Positions 13,201 through 24,729 of a stretch of DNA of 64,000 bases are shown here, piece after piece. Origin of the DNA: Pempheris klunzingeri (lineage: Eukaryota; Chordata; Actinopteri; Acropomatiformes; Pempheridae); the NCBI RefSeq assembly GCF_042242105.1, contig NC_092014.1:12032374-12096373 (forward strand). Direction: 5' to 3'. Under the pieces are notes generated by a model. The model did no database searches and was not told the origin of the DNA. It saw nothing but the letters and a program-made list of their open reading frames with translations. Both the position numbers and the translations under genes were made by a program. The first letter of the stretch is position 1; each line of letters opens with the position of its first letter.

Positions 13201-13879
13201 ACAGCAAACACAAACAATTCACACTGGAATTATGCAGCAATCGAACAAGGCTGTGTTTACAATACGTTATTGTGTGATAACATATTTATGTTGGAAAATT
13301 TCATATCATATTTGTGCTATTTTCTTATTTTGTGAGTTATATACATATATGTCGCCTATGCCATTTTAGTCTAGCTTTTATTTGTTTATTTATTCATTTA
13401 TTTCTGTAAATTATTGTCATGATTTTTATTTTGGTTTAGTCTTTTCATCTTTTTTTTACTGTTCTTTAGTCTAGTCTTAATTTCATCCTCTTTTTTTTTA
13501 CTATTATTGCTCTGACTATTCAATATATTTTACTGTATTTTATATTGTTTTTATTTTTTGCCTTTCTCTCAGGTGCATTGGTTTCATATTGGATTTTCTT
13601 CTTCTGGCGAAATGTTTTTTCGCCTCACTTGTTCTGTCTGATTGTCAGTTTGTCAGTCATCTGTCAAAAGCTGTATTAACCTGTATGACCGGTGCTCTGC
13701 AAATCAAGTTTGATTGTTTTGTTACAAAATCCAGAACAATCTTTTGTATTTTAAACCCACTTAGTAAAATGAAGTTGATTAACCACTTGGCGTACAGTCC
13801 TCGCCCACAATTTTGTACATTATACATATTTCCCCCAAATTCTGCCAAACATACTTGATTTTAGATTTGAGCAATATTT

Positions 13880-14150
13880 GCCTGCACAGCATGAGTTTAA
13901 GTACTTTGTACAATGTCTTAAGTACAATTTAAAGATACTTGTACTTTTCTTAAGCACATCTATTTCATGCCACTTATACTTCTACTCCACTACATATCAG
14001 AGGCTATACTACTATTAAACAACAGTTTGTAAGGGTACAGCAGAGTAAGTACTTGTACATTTGATACTTTAAGTACATGTTGCTGAAAATACTTCATTAT
14101 TTTTATGCAGTAATTATACTCGTAATGGAGTATATTTGCCAATAATCAGA
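13880..14150 (-). repeat. 'Acttttactt' percomorph repeat, copy 1
   Basis: Dense aagtac/cttgtac words with ctactccactacat, gatactttaagtacat and actcgtaatggagta blocks match a repeat I recognise as very common in percomorph genomes. Read on this strand it is the reverse of the copy at 15160-15310. It is probably non-autonomous; the class is not assigned. Confidence 0.65.
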
Positions 14151-14408
14151 AGACAATAATGCTTATCTTAAACTTTAACATTACCATTACACTTTTTAAT
14201 TTGAATATGTTTGAATATGTCAGCTGTTATTTGTTCAATCAAAACTCTTGCTGCAGCTCTGCAGATTGGTCTAATTTTAACTTTTTTTATCACAAATGCT
14301 GAAAAAAATCTCTTCCAGTGACAAACTTCAGGCTCCATGAGGACCCACCTATCAGAGTTTGTGCGTGTCGACCCATGTCAGCTCTGCGAGTGGACAAACA
14401 ACTGTCCG

Positions 14409-14476
14409 ATCAACACTTGTCAACTCTGAAAATCTGTCACTGTAAAATCAACACTTGTTAACGCTGGAAGATTTGC
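14409..14476. repeat. Direct repeat pair, unit about 29 bp, period 39 bp
   Basis: atcaacacttgt-aac-ctg-aa-atttg-like units occur at 14409-14436 and 14448-14476 with about six differences. This may be the internal part of a decayed transposable element. No function is inferred. Confidence 0.6.
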
Positions 14477-15159
14477 TGTGTTACTGTTCAACTTATCCTT
14501 CACACTCACACGGTTATTTTTAGAGCAGGTACATATTGTGTGTTCTGCATCAACATCTGATGTGTGAGGGTGAGAGCGAGGGTTGAAAGGTCCTCACATG
14601 GACTGTTTGTGGCGTTGATTAATGGTGCTTATGATTTAACACCTGCTGTTTTAATGTAGCCACTGTAAGAAACTGATCTCAACATGCTTGCGTGAGCGGT
14701 GTCCCCATTTTAAATAGCTGCCTAAATTTATCAGCTTTGTGGAGGTCAGTTCAACCTGTGCATGTGTTCGTGTTTTGGCACAGAAAGAGAAAATCAAGTC
14801 TTTAATAGCTCAGATATTGAAGAAATAAAGACCACATGAGTGCCATTTTTCCACCTGAGGTTTATTATGAGAGTATATCCAGTTTTATGGAGTATAAAGC
14901 AGGAAGTTTCACGATACTTTCACGATATTTATAGAATTATGCTTTAGATTCATTGTTTGATTTAAGTCAAACATTCAGCTGCAACATAAATAAAACACTT
15001 TACAGTATTCAAGCACTGTGATGTCATTTCATAGAAACTTTTTGTAGATGTGAAATCTAAGCCTAAGTCATGACCTTTAGTAGTTTATGCTGTTTGTCTT
15101 TGCAGGGCAGCAGAGGCACTCATGCAAAGTCATGGCAGATAACCGGCTTCACTCATCAG

Positions 15160-15310
15160 AGAGGTGCTTCAAAAACAGTTTCAAAGACGTGTTCAGATCC
15201 AGAAGTAAAAGTACCAATAAACTCATGTACAAATACTCTATTGCAAGTAAAATTCTGGCTTAAACTTAAGTAAAGTATTATCAGCAAAATGTAATGTGAT
15301 CAGAGTGGAG
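15160..15310 (+). repeat. 'Acttttactt' percomorph repeat, copy 2
   Basis: The order agatccagaagtaaaagtacc, caaatactctattgcaagtaaa, taagtaaagtattatcagcaaaatg reproduces the same family as 13880-14150, in the opposite orientation. A third copy is near 46.5 kb. Confidence 0.65.
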
Positions 15311-16806
15311 CAAGTTTTAATCCACAGCTGAGTATTTTAGTCCAGAGGTTCCCAACCAGGGGGTCGGCCTCCTCCAAAGGAGGTCAATGTATGAGGTCCT
15401 GAGATGATTAATGGGAGGTGAAAGATGAGAAAACAAGAGTTCTGATGCACAAATGTGTTGTATTTTTGTTTTGTTTTGGTTTGGCTACACCTTATTAATG
15501 ACACTGAGGGTAAAAGTGGGATTTGAGGGTGACAAAGGTTTTATACTGGTGGCCTCTGTCCTTTATACTGCTGTCAGTGTGCCCTCCACATGGAGCAACT
15601 GTTGGCCCAACCCCTCCCTGCTGCATACCACCAATCTGAGGCCCTGTTCAGAAACAACACTTGTGTCGTCAACACTTAGACGGAGCTCTAATAACTAGAT
15701 CGTCACCACACAGGGTAGAATTGTTCGGCTTTGTCCTTGACAGCAAACATTATTATCGAACACCCAATCCTTCGTTTACTTTTGTCAGCTCTCCGATATG
15801 ACCCAGTGATGGGAACTGATTAGAATACAGATGTACCCATGAATGGATGAAGCTATAGTAAATTCTTCTAGCAGACTGGCACCAGCTGCTGGTGAATAAT
15901 TTTCTCCGCCAAGGAAAAGGCAGCTGTTTCAGTGAGAGGGCAGAGCGCTGGTGCCATTCTCAGGTCCACAAATGGCATTGGAGACAATTTCAAGTAACTT
16001 AGTACATTGTAAATACAATATTTATTCCAACCTTCTTTGCGCAACCAAACCAGTCTTGCACTTCCACCACCAGACCAAAACCCTGTATATACAGTAACAG
16101 TTTGATCTACATACTGCGTTTGTCCATTTGTCATGTATCTTTATGTTTGTAATTGCTTTTCTTTGTTTATGCTTATGTCCAAATGTATATTTCTGTGCAT
16201 AAATCTTTGGCACTATGTAAATATACTGAAAGCTACTGAGAACAGGGGTCATTTGTTATCTTCAAACACACGTGATCAATAAAACGGATTTTTATTCTTC
16301 ACATTCTGATATAACTAAATATCAGAATAACTAAACTAAAGTGATTTAATGATAACAGTCCATCAGAAACATTCCACCGTCAAGCTGCAGAGAGTACATG
16401 TGTTTTTTGTTTTTCTTTAGAAAATGCCAAGTTTCAATAAACTTTACAAAACAAATAATTAAATTCAAACTTTAAATTCGAGATGACTCCATGTGGCATA
16501 ATAGATTCAACAACTTGTTGATTAAAAGAAGCCTTAAAGCACAAAAAGCCACTTAGTTAAATCTTGTAACTTTTTGTGTTGGTTACACTTACTATTCTTA
16601 ATATTCTTTACAGTTAAGTTAGTAATTTTTCTCATATATTTTTTTACATATCTTATCATTTTTCTTTATAATAATTGACTGATTTCTCATTGAGACTTAC
16701 ATAGTTAAGTCAGATATCTTCTGTAAGTCACAGCCAGCTGAAGAAACTCCTGTTACATGATTCAACAGGTTTCTCACTGCCAGTGTTCACCTTTCTGGAA
16801 TCACCT

Positions 16807-16815
16807 TATATAAAG
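16807..16815 (+). promoter_or_regulatory. TATA box candidate for c4orf54
   Basis: tatataaag is a near-perfect TATA element 466 bp upstream of the c4orf54 start codon. It predicts transcription from about 16840. A CACGTG E-box lies downstream at 16979-16984. No other TATA-like element of this quality lies nearer the gene on this strand. Confidence 0.45.
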
Positions 16816-17061
16816 TTACCTGAGGGACAGATTTAGTTTTTGCACTGCCTATAAACTGTTGCAGTGATTGCACCTCCTGTGATTCGACAGTGTCAAAGAA
16901 AATGTGTTAAATCTCGCGGTGCGGAGCTGTTCTCCCAGGAAAGGTGCTGAATCTTTTTACAGGTTGGTTTCATCAGGCCACGTGCCGCTTGTACAAAGTT
17001 AGACTGTAAACCTTTGCGCACAGCCTCTCCACTCTGAGACTCACATCAGAGAGAAACCAGC

Positions 17062-17101
17062 ATGGGATTTTCCTTGGGACTCCCCCCATCTCTCATCCCC
17101 C

Positions 17102-17170
<69 letters not shown>

Positions 17171-17280
17171 ACTCACCCCTCTCGCTCTCCGTCCTCCCGT
17201 CCCTCCAGCCTGCAGAGTTTTCCGTCCTGTGTTGGGATAACATCGTAAAAGAGGACCACCTGACGGTAAGACCGGACTAA
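17062..17280 (+). promoter_or_regulatory. 72-codon upstream ORF through a (CT)n(CA)n tract, abutting the c4orf54 start
   Basis: An ATG in strong context (A at -3, G at +4) opens a frame that crosses the microsatellite at 17102-17168, giving Leu-Ser and then His-Thr repeats. It ends with TAA at 17278-17280, directly against the main ATG and in the same frame. If it is transcribed, the main ORF would be reached by leaky scanning or reinitiation. A donor-like gtaaga lies at 17266-17271. Confidence 0.4.
17102..17168. repeat. Compound (CT)n(CA)n microsatellite
   Basis: About 25 bp of ct repeats run straight into about 42 bp of ca repeats, 113-179 bp upstream of the c4orf54 start codon. It is probably in the 5' UTR or proximal promoter and likely to vary in length. 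Confidence 0.95.
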
Positions 17281-20200
17281 ATGGAAGCAGCGGAGGAAAC
17301 TCTCACTTACCGAGATGGCACCGGACTGCACAGGAAGCTGCTCCCAGAGGACAAAGATAAGGACAACCCGGACAGTAAGGCCCACGCCACCGAGTCCAAC
17401 TATGTGGATTTGGACATGAAACCGGACGGAGCAAAAACGGTGAAAGTTACTTTCACCGGCGAGGGAAACCAGCTGTCTGTTGTGAAATGCGACATTTCAA
17501 AGCAAGGGGAGCACGACAAGGAGGGTGAAATCATTTCAGAGGACTTTGTTGAAGAGCAGTTAGAGGACGAGCAGGCCACCGTCCCCGGGCCTGTTTCGGA
17601 TGAGTCCCCTTTGGACACTCCGGCCAAACCTCCCAACACCGATCAGAACTCAGAGAACGAGAAGCAGCGCCGGGCCGAGCTCGAGCCGACTGACTACAGC
17701 GAACATGTGTGCGGTGAGAGTGATGAGCTCCAGTACACGGACATGTATCTGAACAGCAAGACGGAGTCTGATGATGGTGCCAGCGCGGTGCTGTCCGACC
17801 ACTGCGGCTCGGACACCGTGGAGGACGAGTCTCACTATATCACGACGCACGAAATCCAGCTGACCGAGCTCGACCACGACGTGGATTACGACCTGGGGCG
17901 AGGGACCTGTTGGGACTTTGAAGACAACAACCTGGTCTATTCATTTGTGGATTACGCGTCTTTTGAAAGCGATGAAACGCAGGAGGGGACTTTGATCCTG
18001 GAGGGCAGGAGTCAGGCGAAAGTGCAGTCTAATCTTGGTGGAGCAGTTGTCAGCACCGAGCAGGAGGACAGTGATCTTTGCGACTCGGACAAATGCGCCA
18101 GCTCAGATGAAAGCGTGTGCAAACATCAAAGCGGAGACGCTAATGGGGGGAAAATTCATTTGTCAATTAAAACATCCTCCAGGGCGGTGAACGAGCCTGT
18201 CAACATCTTTGACAACAATACATGTGGGTACACAAAACACTTTGGAGACAGGAGCCATTTCTCTTTCGTGAGCTCTGGCGCCAGAGCGGGGCCCTTGTGC
18301 GATAGAGCCCAGTATTTCATCCCTGCTCCAGGCCGTCAGCACCTTGCAACCAAACTGAGACGGAAAGATATTAATGAGTATTCCAGCGGAGCGTCCAGCT
18401 CCATCAGTGAGCTGGACGACGCTGATAAAGAGGTGCGTAATTTAACTGCCAAGTCTTTCCGGAGCTTGGCATGTCCATACTTCGATGCCATTAATCTCAG
18501 CACTTCTAGTGAGTCGTCTGTGTCGGAATATGGACTAAATAACTGGTCGGCTTATGTGGACTGGAACTATGGAAACATTTCGCGGGGGAGAGAGCGGAGC
18601 GTAATTGCGCACAAGACCTCCAGCGCAACTTTGGAAATGAATAAGACTGTGGACAGTAAGAGGCACGGTAAGTCTGTTACCAGCATGAGAGGTCCACAAA
18701 CCAAAATGTATACAATGAACAAGAGAACAACTTCTCAACAATCCTCCTCCTCTAGTAAAAAGATCGAACTGAAGGATCCTGTTCAGCCAAAGCAGCGTGG
18801 AGTCACGCTGAATTTCCGCTGTAATGTTGAAGCGCCTGAAGGCGCCAGACGTCCAAAATGCTCCAAGAAAGCACGATCAAATGAGGTTAATGGGACTGTC
18901 TTGGCCAGGTCAGGGTGCGAGATGCAATATCAGCACACAGATAGCATGGGGGATACTCACAAAAGAGCAGTTTTTGCATCAAGTCTGTTGAAAAATGTGA
19001 TTTCCAAAAAGATGCAGTTTGAACAGGAGCGTAAAATGGAGAGGGGTGAAATTTGTGACACATATCCAGCACTCTCCCCTCAGCACATTCAATTCAAAGA
19101 TCAAGAGGGGATGAAAGAAAGGATTCCAGGAAGAGGCTTACAAAGACAGACATCAGAAACAGAATCAGGATTCACTGTTAATTCGGCTGATGATCAGCAC
19201 ACAGAGGGCAGCAGACCCAGTTCCTGTGAGCCTGCAGACAAGCAGATAAACAACAAAGCACCAGATGATCCAGAAAGGGGACAACAAGAGCCTTTAAAAG
19301 AACCACTCAGCCACAGCCAAAGCAGTGCATTTAATTCATCGAAAGAAGATGAGCCAAAACCTTTAAAAGAGGCTGAATCCATATCTGTAAATGACACACA
19401 GACCACAGCAAAAGAGGAATTAGACACAAGCAGCATGCTGACAAAACTACTTTTTGTTCCAAGCTGGCAGCTCCTTTCAAAAGAGAAGGATTGCACAGAA
19501 GACCCGCCAAGCCGTGCACCTGTCACAGTCACACCTGTTGGCCCACAGAAATGTGAAAAAGAGTTCAAAACAGGCAGTAATGAAAACATAGAAAGCAAAG
19601 GAGAAAACGGGAAGGGCGGAAAAACACCCGAGATTAAAATATGCCTGAGAAGTGTGAAGGAAAATAAAGGTTGTACACTGAATATTGCCAACCTGTTAAC
19701 CCCTAAAATAAGTCACAACGCTGTTAACACATTCAGGGCAGCAGGTGATGCTAAATGCCACATTTTGTCTTCTTCAGATAAAGCTCCCAACTTCACAGTT
19801 AGAGACATACGCGACACCAAATGTAAGTTTCAGACACCAATATATCATGTCAGAGATGTCCGTAAATTGGTCAAAAGTTCATATCGCTTTGTTTCTTTGG
19901 ATAATAGTGACGGTAAATCTTCCACAGCAGCTGAAAAACTTGAGGAAAAGCCCAATAAGGAGCCAGTTAAGCATTCATTGCCATCTCCTATTGTGATTAA
20001 ATGTCACTCTGTAAAAACAAATGTTAAACAACAGACAGATGAGGTGTCACAGAAACAAGCAGACACAGGCGTTTCACCTGAAACCTCTCAAAGTGAAAAT
20101 ACAGCATCACATGGCACAACAAACAGGTTGCCCCCTGTTGTATCCAAGCAGCTAATCCCTGACCAGTCGGAAATTCAACCAAATACTGAAACCAAATTGG

Positions 20201-21681
20201 CAAAGCAGAGGCAGGAGAAGTTTGCAGGTGAGACAGCTGAGAGGAAAAATGAGCCTAAAATACCCAAACAGGCTGCATTAGAGAAGCTCAAAGCTGCGGT
20301 CAAAACGATGGAGCAACTTTACGTTTTCGATAGAAATGAATGGAAGCGCAAAAATCAAGCTCCACAGCCAATCACAGGCAGCCACGTGTTGTCGCTTATT
20401 GCCAGTGAGGAGCAGGGAGCAGATGAGCTGGAAACGACAAACACCGACAGACTGATTCCTCAGTCTGTGATGAACACCACAGACACAGGCAAACCACAGG
20501 AAGATAAAGGGGCTCTGAATGTCATTCATGTTCCATATAGCGATGACACATTTAAAACACAATCACAGCAAAGTAAAACATTTAGTAACAAAAGTGTCCT
20601 TCATTTTGGCAATAAGGCACGTGTCAGCATTAGTTCAGTGAGTAACCCTATTCCACAAAGCTCTGCGCTGCAAACATCGTCGACTATGAAAAGCTCCAAG
20701 ACACAGATGGCTCCACTGTCTGTGAAAATAGAGCCCCCAAAACACGGCCAGGTGGAGCAGGGAAAGGTCAAAGTCATTCCCACTAATCCCACTGTTGCAC
20801 AGGCCTGCTCCGACTCTGAGAACTATTTAACCATACCGGGGCTGGGGCACACGAATGAAATCAAACTGCTGAATCAAGAGCCTGTTTCGGGGGAAGTGGG
20901 TTCAAACGTTTGCCAAATCAAAACAGGTGACAGAAAGACACCAGAGCAGAAAAAGTCTCCGTTAATCATGGAGTACCCAGCGTCAAGCATCTACCATCAC
21001 TCGGGGGCCACAACAGGGCCTCAAGCACAACGGGTGCTAAGTTTCTCTCCCTCTATCCCGACTGTGTCACCCACACCTTCTACCGGAGATAGAGCCCCAC
21101 AAACCCAGCGCAAGATGCTTTTGGACCCCACCACAGGACATTATTACCTGGTAGACACTCCCATACAGCCCACCACAAAGAGACTGTTTGACCCCGAAAC
21201 AGGCCAGTATGTGGATGTACCCATGCACCATTCTCCTGTTGCACCCATCACCCCTGTGACCCCTGTCACACCTGTGCCTCTCTCTTTGTCCCCCTTGGCA
21301 CTGAGCCCGGGAGCATACGCCCCCACCTTCATGATCTACCCGGGTTTCATCCCCTCGCCCACTCTGCCAGCCCAGGCGGTGTTGTCACAGTCACCGTGTC
21401 ACTCTGAGGATGCAGTTGGAGAAAAGGTAAAAAACGCCAGAAGCCCTCGACCGGAAACGAATGCAACAGGCGTAGAGAGTGCATATTACAGCGCGACGGG
21501 TGAGGCCCCACAAGGGCCACTGCAGTTACCTGTGAGCTTGGGACATGTGACCGCCAGGGGAGGCGTAGCGACCTCTGACAGGAAACCAGTTATCAGCATC
21601 ACAACGCAACAAGGTCCAAGAATCATCGCGCCACCCTCCTTTGATGGAACAACAATGAGCTTTGTAGTGGAGCATCGGTGA
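17281..21681 (+). CDS. c4orf54: C4orf54 (FOPV) orthologue with C-terminal DUF4585 region, 1466 aa, single exon
   Basis: An uninterrupted 1466-codon frame. An in-frame TAA immediately precedes the ATG, so this start is the first possible in this frame. The N-terminal third is acidic and low complexity, with no signal peptide or membrane segment. A helical stretch, about residues 997-1024 (ALEKLKAAVKTMEQLYVFD), follows a conserved-looking VRDVRKLVKSSYRFVSLD block. From residue 1277, RKMLLDPTTGHYYLVDTP and then KRLFDPETGQYVDVPM form a two-unit repeat that I recognise as the DUF4585 signature of C4orf54 and PROB1. A Pro/Thr-rich tail (ITPVTPVTPVP) follows. Human C4orf54 is about 1790 aa, so this is shorter. 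The human gene neighbours MTTP, as here. The family has been tied to familial obliterative portal venopathy; its biochemical role is unknown. Confidence 0.9.
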   Translation: MEAAEETLTYRDGTGLHRKLLPEDKDKDNPDSKAHATESNYVDLDMKPDGAKTVKVTFTGEGNQLSVVKCDISKQGEHDKEGEIISEDFVEEQLEDEQATVPGPVSDESPLDTPAKPPNTDQNSENEKQRRAELEPTDYSEHVCGESDELQYTDMYLNSKTESDDGASAVLSDHCGSDTVEDESHYITTHEIQLTELDHDVDYDLGRGTCWDFEDNNLVYSFVDYASFESDETQEGTLILEGRSQAKVQSNLGGAVVSTEQEDSDLCDSDKCASSDESVCKHQSGDANGGKIHLSIKTSSRAVNEPVNIFDNNTCGYTKHFGDRSHFSFVSSGARAGPLCDRAQYFIPAPGRQHLATKLRRKDINEYSSGASSSISELDDADKEVRNLTAKSFRSLACPYFDAINLSTSSESSVSEYGLNNWSAYVDWNYGNISRGRERSVIAHKTSSATLEMNKTVDSKRHGKSVTSMRGPQTKMYTMNKRTTSQQSSSSSKKIELKDPVQPKQRGVTLNFRCNVEAPEGARRPKCSKKARSNEVNGTVLARSGCEMQYQHTDSMGDTHKRAVFASSLLKNVISKKMQFEQERKMERGEICDTYPALSPQHIQFKDQEGMKERIPGRGLQRQTSETESGFTVNSADDQHTEGSRPSSCEPADKQINNKAPDDPERGQQEPLKEPLSHSQSSAFNSSKEDEPKPLKEAESISVNDTQTTAKEELDTSSMLTKLLFVPSWQLLSKEKDCTEDPPSRAPVTVTPVGPQKCEKEFKTGSNENIESKGENGKGGKTPEIKICLRSVKENKGCTLNIANLLTPKISHNAVNTFRAAGDAKCHILSSSDKAPNFTVRDIRDTKCKFQTPIYHVRDVRKLVKSSYRFVSLDNSDGKSSTAAEKLEEKPNKEPVKHSLPSPIVIKCHSVKTNVKQQTDEVSQKQADTGVSPETSQSENTASHGTTNRLPPVVSKQLIPDQSEIQPNTETKLAKQRQEKFAGETAERKNEPKIPKQAALEKLKAAVKTMEQLYVFDRNEWKRKNQAPQPITGSHVLSLIASEEQGADELETTNTDRLIPQSVMNTTDTGKPQEDKGALNVIHVPYSDDTFKTQSQQSKTFSNKSVLHFGNKARVSISSVSNPIPQSSALQTSSTMKSSKTQMAPLSVKIEPPKHGQVEQGKVKVIPTNPTVAQACSDSENYLTIPGLGHTNEIKLLNQEPVSGEVGSNVCQIKTGDRKTPEQKKSPLIMEYPASSIYHHSGATTGPQAQRVLSFSPSIPTVSPTPSTGDRAPQTQRKMLLDPTTGHYYLVDTPIQPTTKRLFDPETGQYVDVPMHHSPVAPITPVTPVTPVPLSLSPLALSPGAYAPTFMIYPGFIPSPTLPAQAVLSQSPCHSEDAVGEKVKNARSPRPETNATGVESAYYSATGEAPQGPLQLPVSLGHVTARGGVATSDRKPVISITTQQGPRIIAPPSFDGTTMSFVVEHR

Positions 21682-22550
21682 CCAAGGAAACATCTCTTCA
21701 TACATGTAAGTTATCACATATTCCACATGTTCATCCAGAGTGGCAGTTTGTGTGTGAAAGATGGACACAGGGAAGAAGACCAGATGAAATGTCCCATTCA
21801 CTTCTACGCTTCTTCTTTGTGTCTGTTGGTTAATGCAAATGTAATTAAACTTGTTTAACACTTGAATAGATTTGATTTGATTTGAAGCCTGGTAAAGTAT
21901 TTAGAACAGTATTTCTAAATTGTTCTACACAGGTTTATTATCAACTCTACTGAATACATTAAAGCCTAAAATGTTATATATTCCATTGTTAAGCAAATTC
22001 ACAGTTCAGCTGAGTTCAGTCACATTCATCATGAAGCATAGAGGGGTGAAAGTACATGTATTATTTATTATTTATATGTATTATTGCTCAATTAAACTTA
22101 ACAATTGAAATATTGAAATATTTCTTAACATATACCATATTATCATATTTTTACATGTATGAGAACCATCGCATAACTTTGAAAAAGCCTCCTTTAAATG
22201 CATCTCTGACTTAGTTTGTTGCATATAAACATGTAAATGTGAAAAAGCAGATGTAGCCCTCGTACTGTATTTTGATATTCGTCTAGGCTACAAACCAATT
22301 GAGCTTCCAGGCAAATGTTGATGTAACATCCTCTTGCCTATACAGGCACCATTTAGCTACTCTTTGAGATATATTGAAATAATAAACATTGTGGATAAAA
22401 TTTCATTCTTGACTTTTGAAAGTAGTAATTTGACAACAACTCATGATCCACTTATTAGCTTTTTCCTTTAATTTTCCTCTCACCAATCTTCATCAGCAGA
22501 TGATATATGCTCGTATGTGGTAAATGATAATTTGGTCAAATTAGAATAAA
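21682..22550 (+). other. c4orf54 3' flank with poly(A) signal candidates
   Basis: AATAAA occurs at 22381-22386 and 22545-22550 on the coding strand, which would give a 3' UTR of roughly 0.7-0.9 kb. A consensus splice donor (gtaagt, 21706-21711) lies 25 bp after the stop, so the 3' UTR may be spliced instead. Confidence 0.4.
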
Positions 22551-22899
22551 GAAAAAAGGCTATTTTAAGGAATCCGGAAAATTGCTGCTTGTATTATGCT
22601 TAATAAAAACTTTATCTCGAAAACACACCATCATGAAGCTAAAACAAGGCAGCTTTTCTATTTGATCAAAAACTGACATTTTTGTTATACATAGTTTTCA
22701 CAGGATGGTGCTCACACAACAGTTGGCAATAAGATTTATAGAGTTTCATATCATGAGGTCCCTCTATCATTCGGTCTCATTGTACAGCATTCACGGTCAT
22801 ACGTTAAGTTTTTACATCATTTTTGTGTTGTACACGTTGATAAAGCAGCGGTCAAGCTCGGCTGCCTCAGCAGTGGCATGTCAGTGTTAATAGACATGC

Positions 22900-23080
22900 A
22901 GTAGCTTCATGACAGGTAACCCGACTCCACTGAGATTGGATTTTCAGCCGCAGCCCGGAGCGAGTTCCCTTTTCTTTGCATTACACATCGTCGGGCTATT
23001 TTAATAGTGTGAGACGAGTTTGTTTACATGGTTTATTCTCAGGGCTGGAAAGTGCCACAGGAAACTATTCCAGTCAGAGA
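22900..23080. promoter_or_regulatory. Possible conserved noncoding element downstream of c4orf54
   Basis: This is a patch of higher complexity and GC in AT-rich surroundings. It contains ctattttaatag (MEF2-like), tgtttac (FOX core) and a CpG-bearing segment (cagcccggagcgag, catcgtcgggc). There is no open frame or splice context. Conservation cannot be measured here, so this is only a candidate. Confidence 0.25.
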
Positions 23081-24544
23081 CACCTTACATCAAGTTATTC
23101 TTAATCAGTGTTATAAATGCTTTAATTACTCGGATTGCGCTACAGTTCATTAATGTGTTCGTTCCTTGTTTGCAACATTTCATGAAGTTGGGACTAGACA
23201 ATTTTTAGCGTTATTATGCGAACGATAAGTTCACTTGAAGTACAAAATAATTATGATAGGATGGAAACTGATACCATATTGCTACTGTAATGCAGTGTTT
23301 AATTCATGACAAATAGCAGTAATCTAATTCACCCTTTTTAAACAAAAAGAACTCTGAACTTGTGTAGTTTATAGGCTGTTGGTTTAGATTCATATGAAAC
23401 TCACTGAAACAATTTTGTTCCTTATGGCACAGAAGAAGCCAAATATGGAGCTTTAAAGTTCAGTTCACCCAAATAACGAAACACACGTTCCCAACAATAG
23501 TTTCTCTTTCCAAGAAAGTTAACATTTTACCAGTTTTTGGTATGTTCTACTTCCGATTCTACTACTACGATTTTGTTGAGAGCTTTTCTAACTTATCTTG
23601 AGTTACTGGGAAATTGTTTCTGGAAAGAGAAGTTGGTGTTGAGTAACACCAAATCAAATGTATTTCAACTCTACAGCTACTGAGTTAAAGGTAATAAAAC
23701 TTTATGCACATAGACGTGCCGTGGTGATTTTGGTACCTGTCTTGTACATCTCTATGTTGAGCAAAGTCTAAGCTGTACTTTTTCAACGCTCCATCTTTAG
23801 CTTAATATATCACACCTATATCACATTTACCCAACTCCAAACATATGCATTTTTTGTACACACAACAAAGGTACACTCATTTGACTCTGAGATACTGTAC
23901 ATTTTAATATTGCTTCAGAAACTCAAGTGAAGTCTTATGCTGCACAAGCTCTGGAAATTAAGATTCAGTGATTCAACTTTTTTAGCTAAATCTTGTTCTC
24001 AAAATCATGCATACAACTTAATTCTCACACAACTAACATGCTTAAGTTACAGGTCTAGGTTAAACTCTTTTTCACAGTAAACATTTTGATTTGTAATGGC
24101 TGGAAAAGCTCTGGGATAATTAACTTTAATGATGACTTTGTTCTATTTATGTGTCACAGTAAGCCAATGACCCACATGCATAGTGCAAGGACCCAATGAC
24201 TGAAAAGCTAAAGTTATTCATTACACCCATGCTTTGCCTGCTATGATAAGTTATTATTCAGTTGGGCACCAATCAACAACAAAACACATAAAGGCAATAA
24301 GACAATCTCTTTACACTGTTTAAATGCTGCAACTCGCTCTTTCAAGAAACTTAAAATTCACTCAGTTTCTCATACATTCATATATATTTATATATATACA
24401 CTTACAACTAGTCTGAGTCCATTCTCGGCTAATGTGTCAGAGCAATAATACAACTGCATGAGCCTGAGGGATACATGTCAGCTGGGTGCGTGGCAGGCAG
24501 GGGCCTAGCATGGGGGTGAGTAGTGGTGTGAAGAGGAACACAGG

Positions 24545-24620
24545 GTGTGTGTGTATGTGTGTGTGTGTGTGTGTGTGAAGTGTGTGTCTGTGTGTGCGTG
24601 TGTGTGTGTGTGTGTTTGTG
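24545..24620. repeat. (GT)n microsatellite, interrupted
   Basis: Two gt tracts are separated by aagtgtgtgtct. The open frames across it (24437-24706 minus, 24545-24916 plus) are by-products of the repeat. Confidence 0.95.
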
Positions 24621-24729
24621 TAACTGGTGGTGGCGGTGGGGTTGTTTGCGCGGAGGGACATGGGGGCATGGCTGGGATAGTGATGCAGGAGGAAAAGGTC
24701 AGGCAATGTAAAGTATTTGTTGTGCTGAT

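Larger units (their letters stand above)
9760..16800. other. Intergenic DNA between lgi2 and c4orf54
   Basis: The two genes diverge, so both promoters face this 7 kb. I find no supported exon. Contents listed separately are a CTCF consensus at 10266, two copies of a percomorph repeat and a direct-repeat pair. A slightly GC-richer patch at about 12960-13200 carries overlapping open frames on both strands (13063-13335 plus, 12958-13194 minus) with no recognisable protein. Much of 13360-13560 is T-rich low-complexity DNA. Confidence 0.5.

Noticed and set aside
12958-13335. Overlapping open frames on both strands in a GC-richer patch
   Set aside because: I could not recognise either product and neither is flanked by convincing splice sites. 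I kept this only as a note in the intergenic entry.
19194-19691. A 165-codon minus-strand open frame
   Set aside because: It is antisense to c4orf54. Its hydrophobic, Ser/Phe/Leu-rich composition is what the reverse of a Lys/Glu-rich frame produces.
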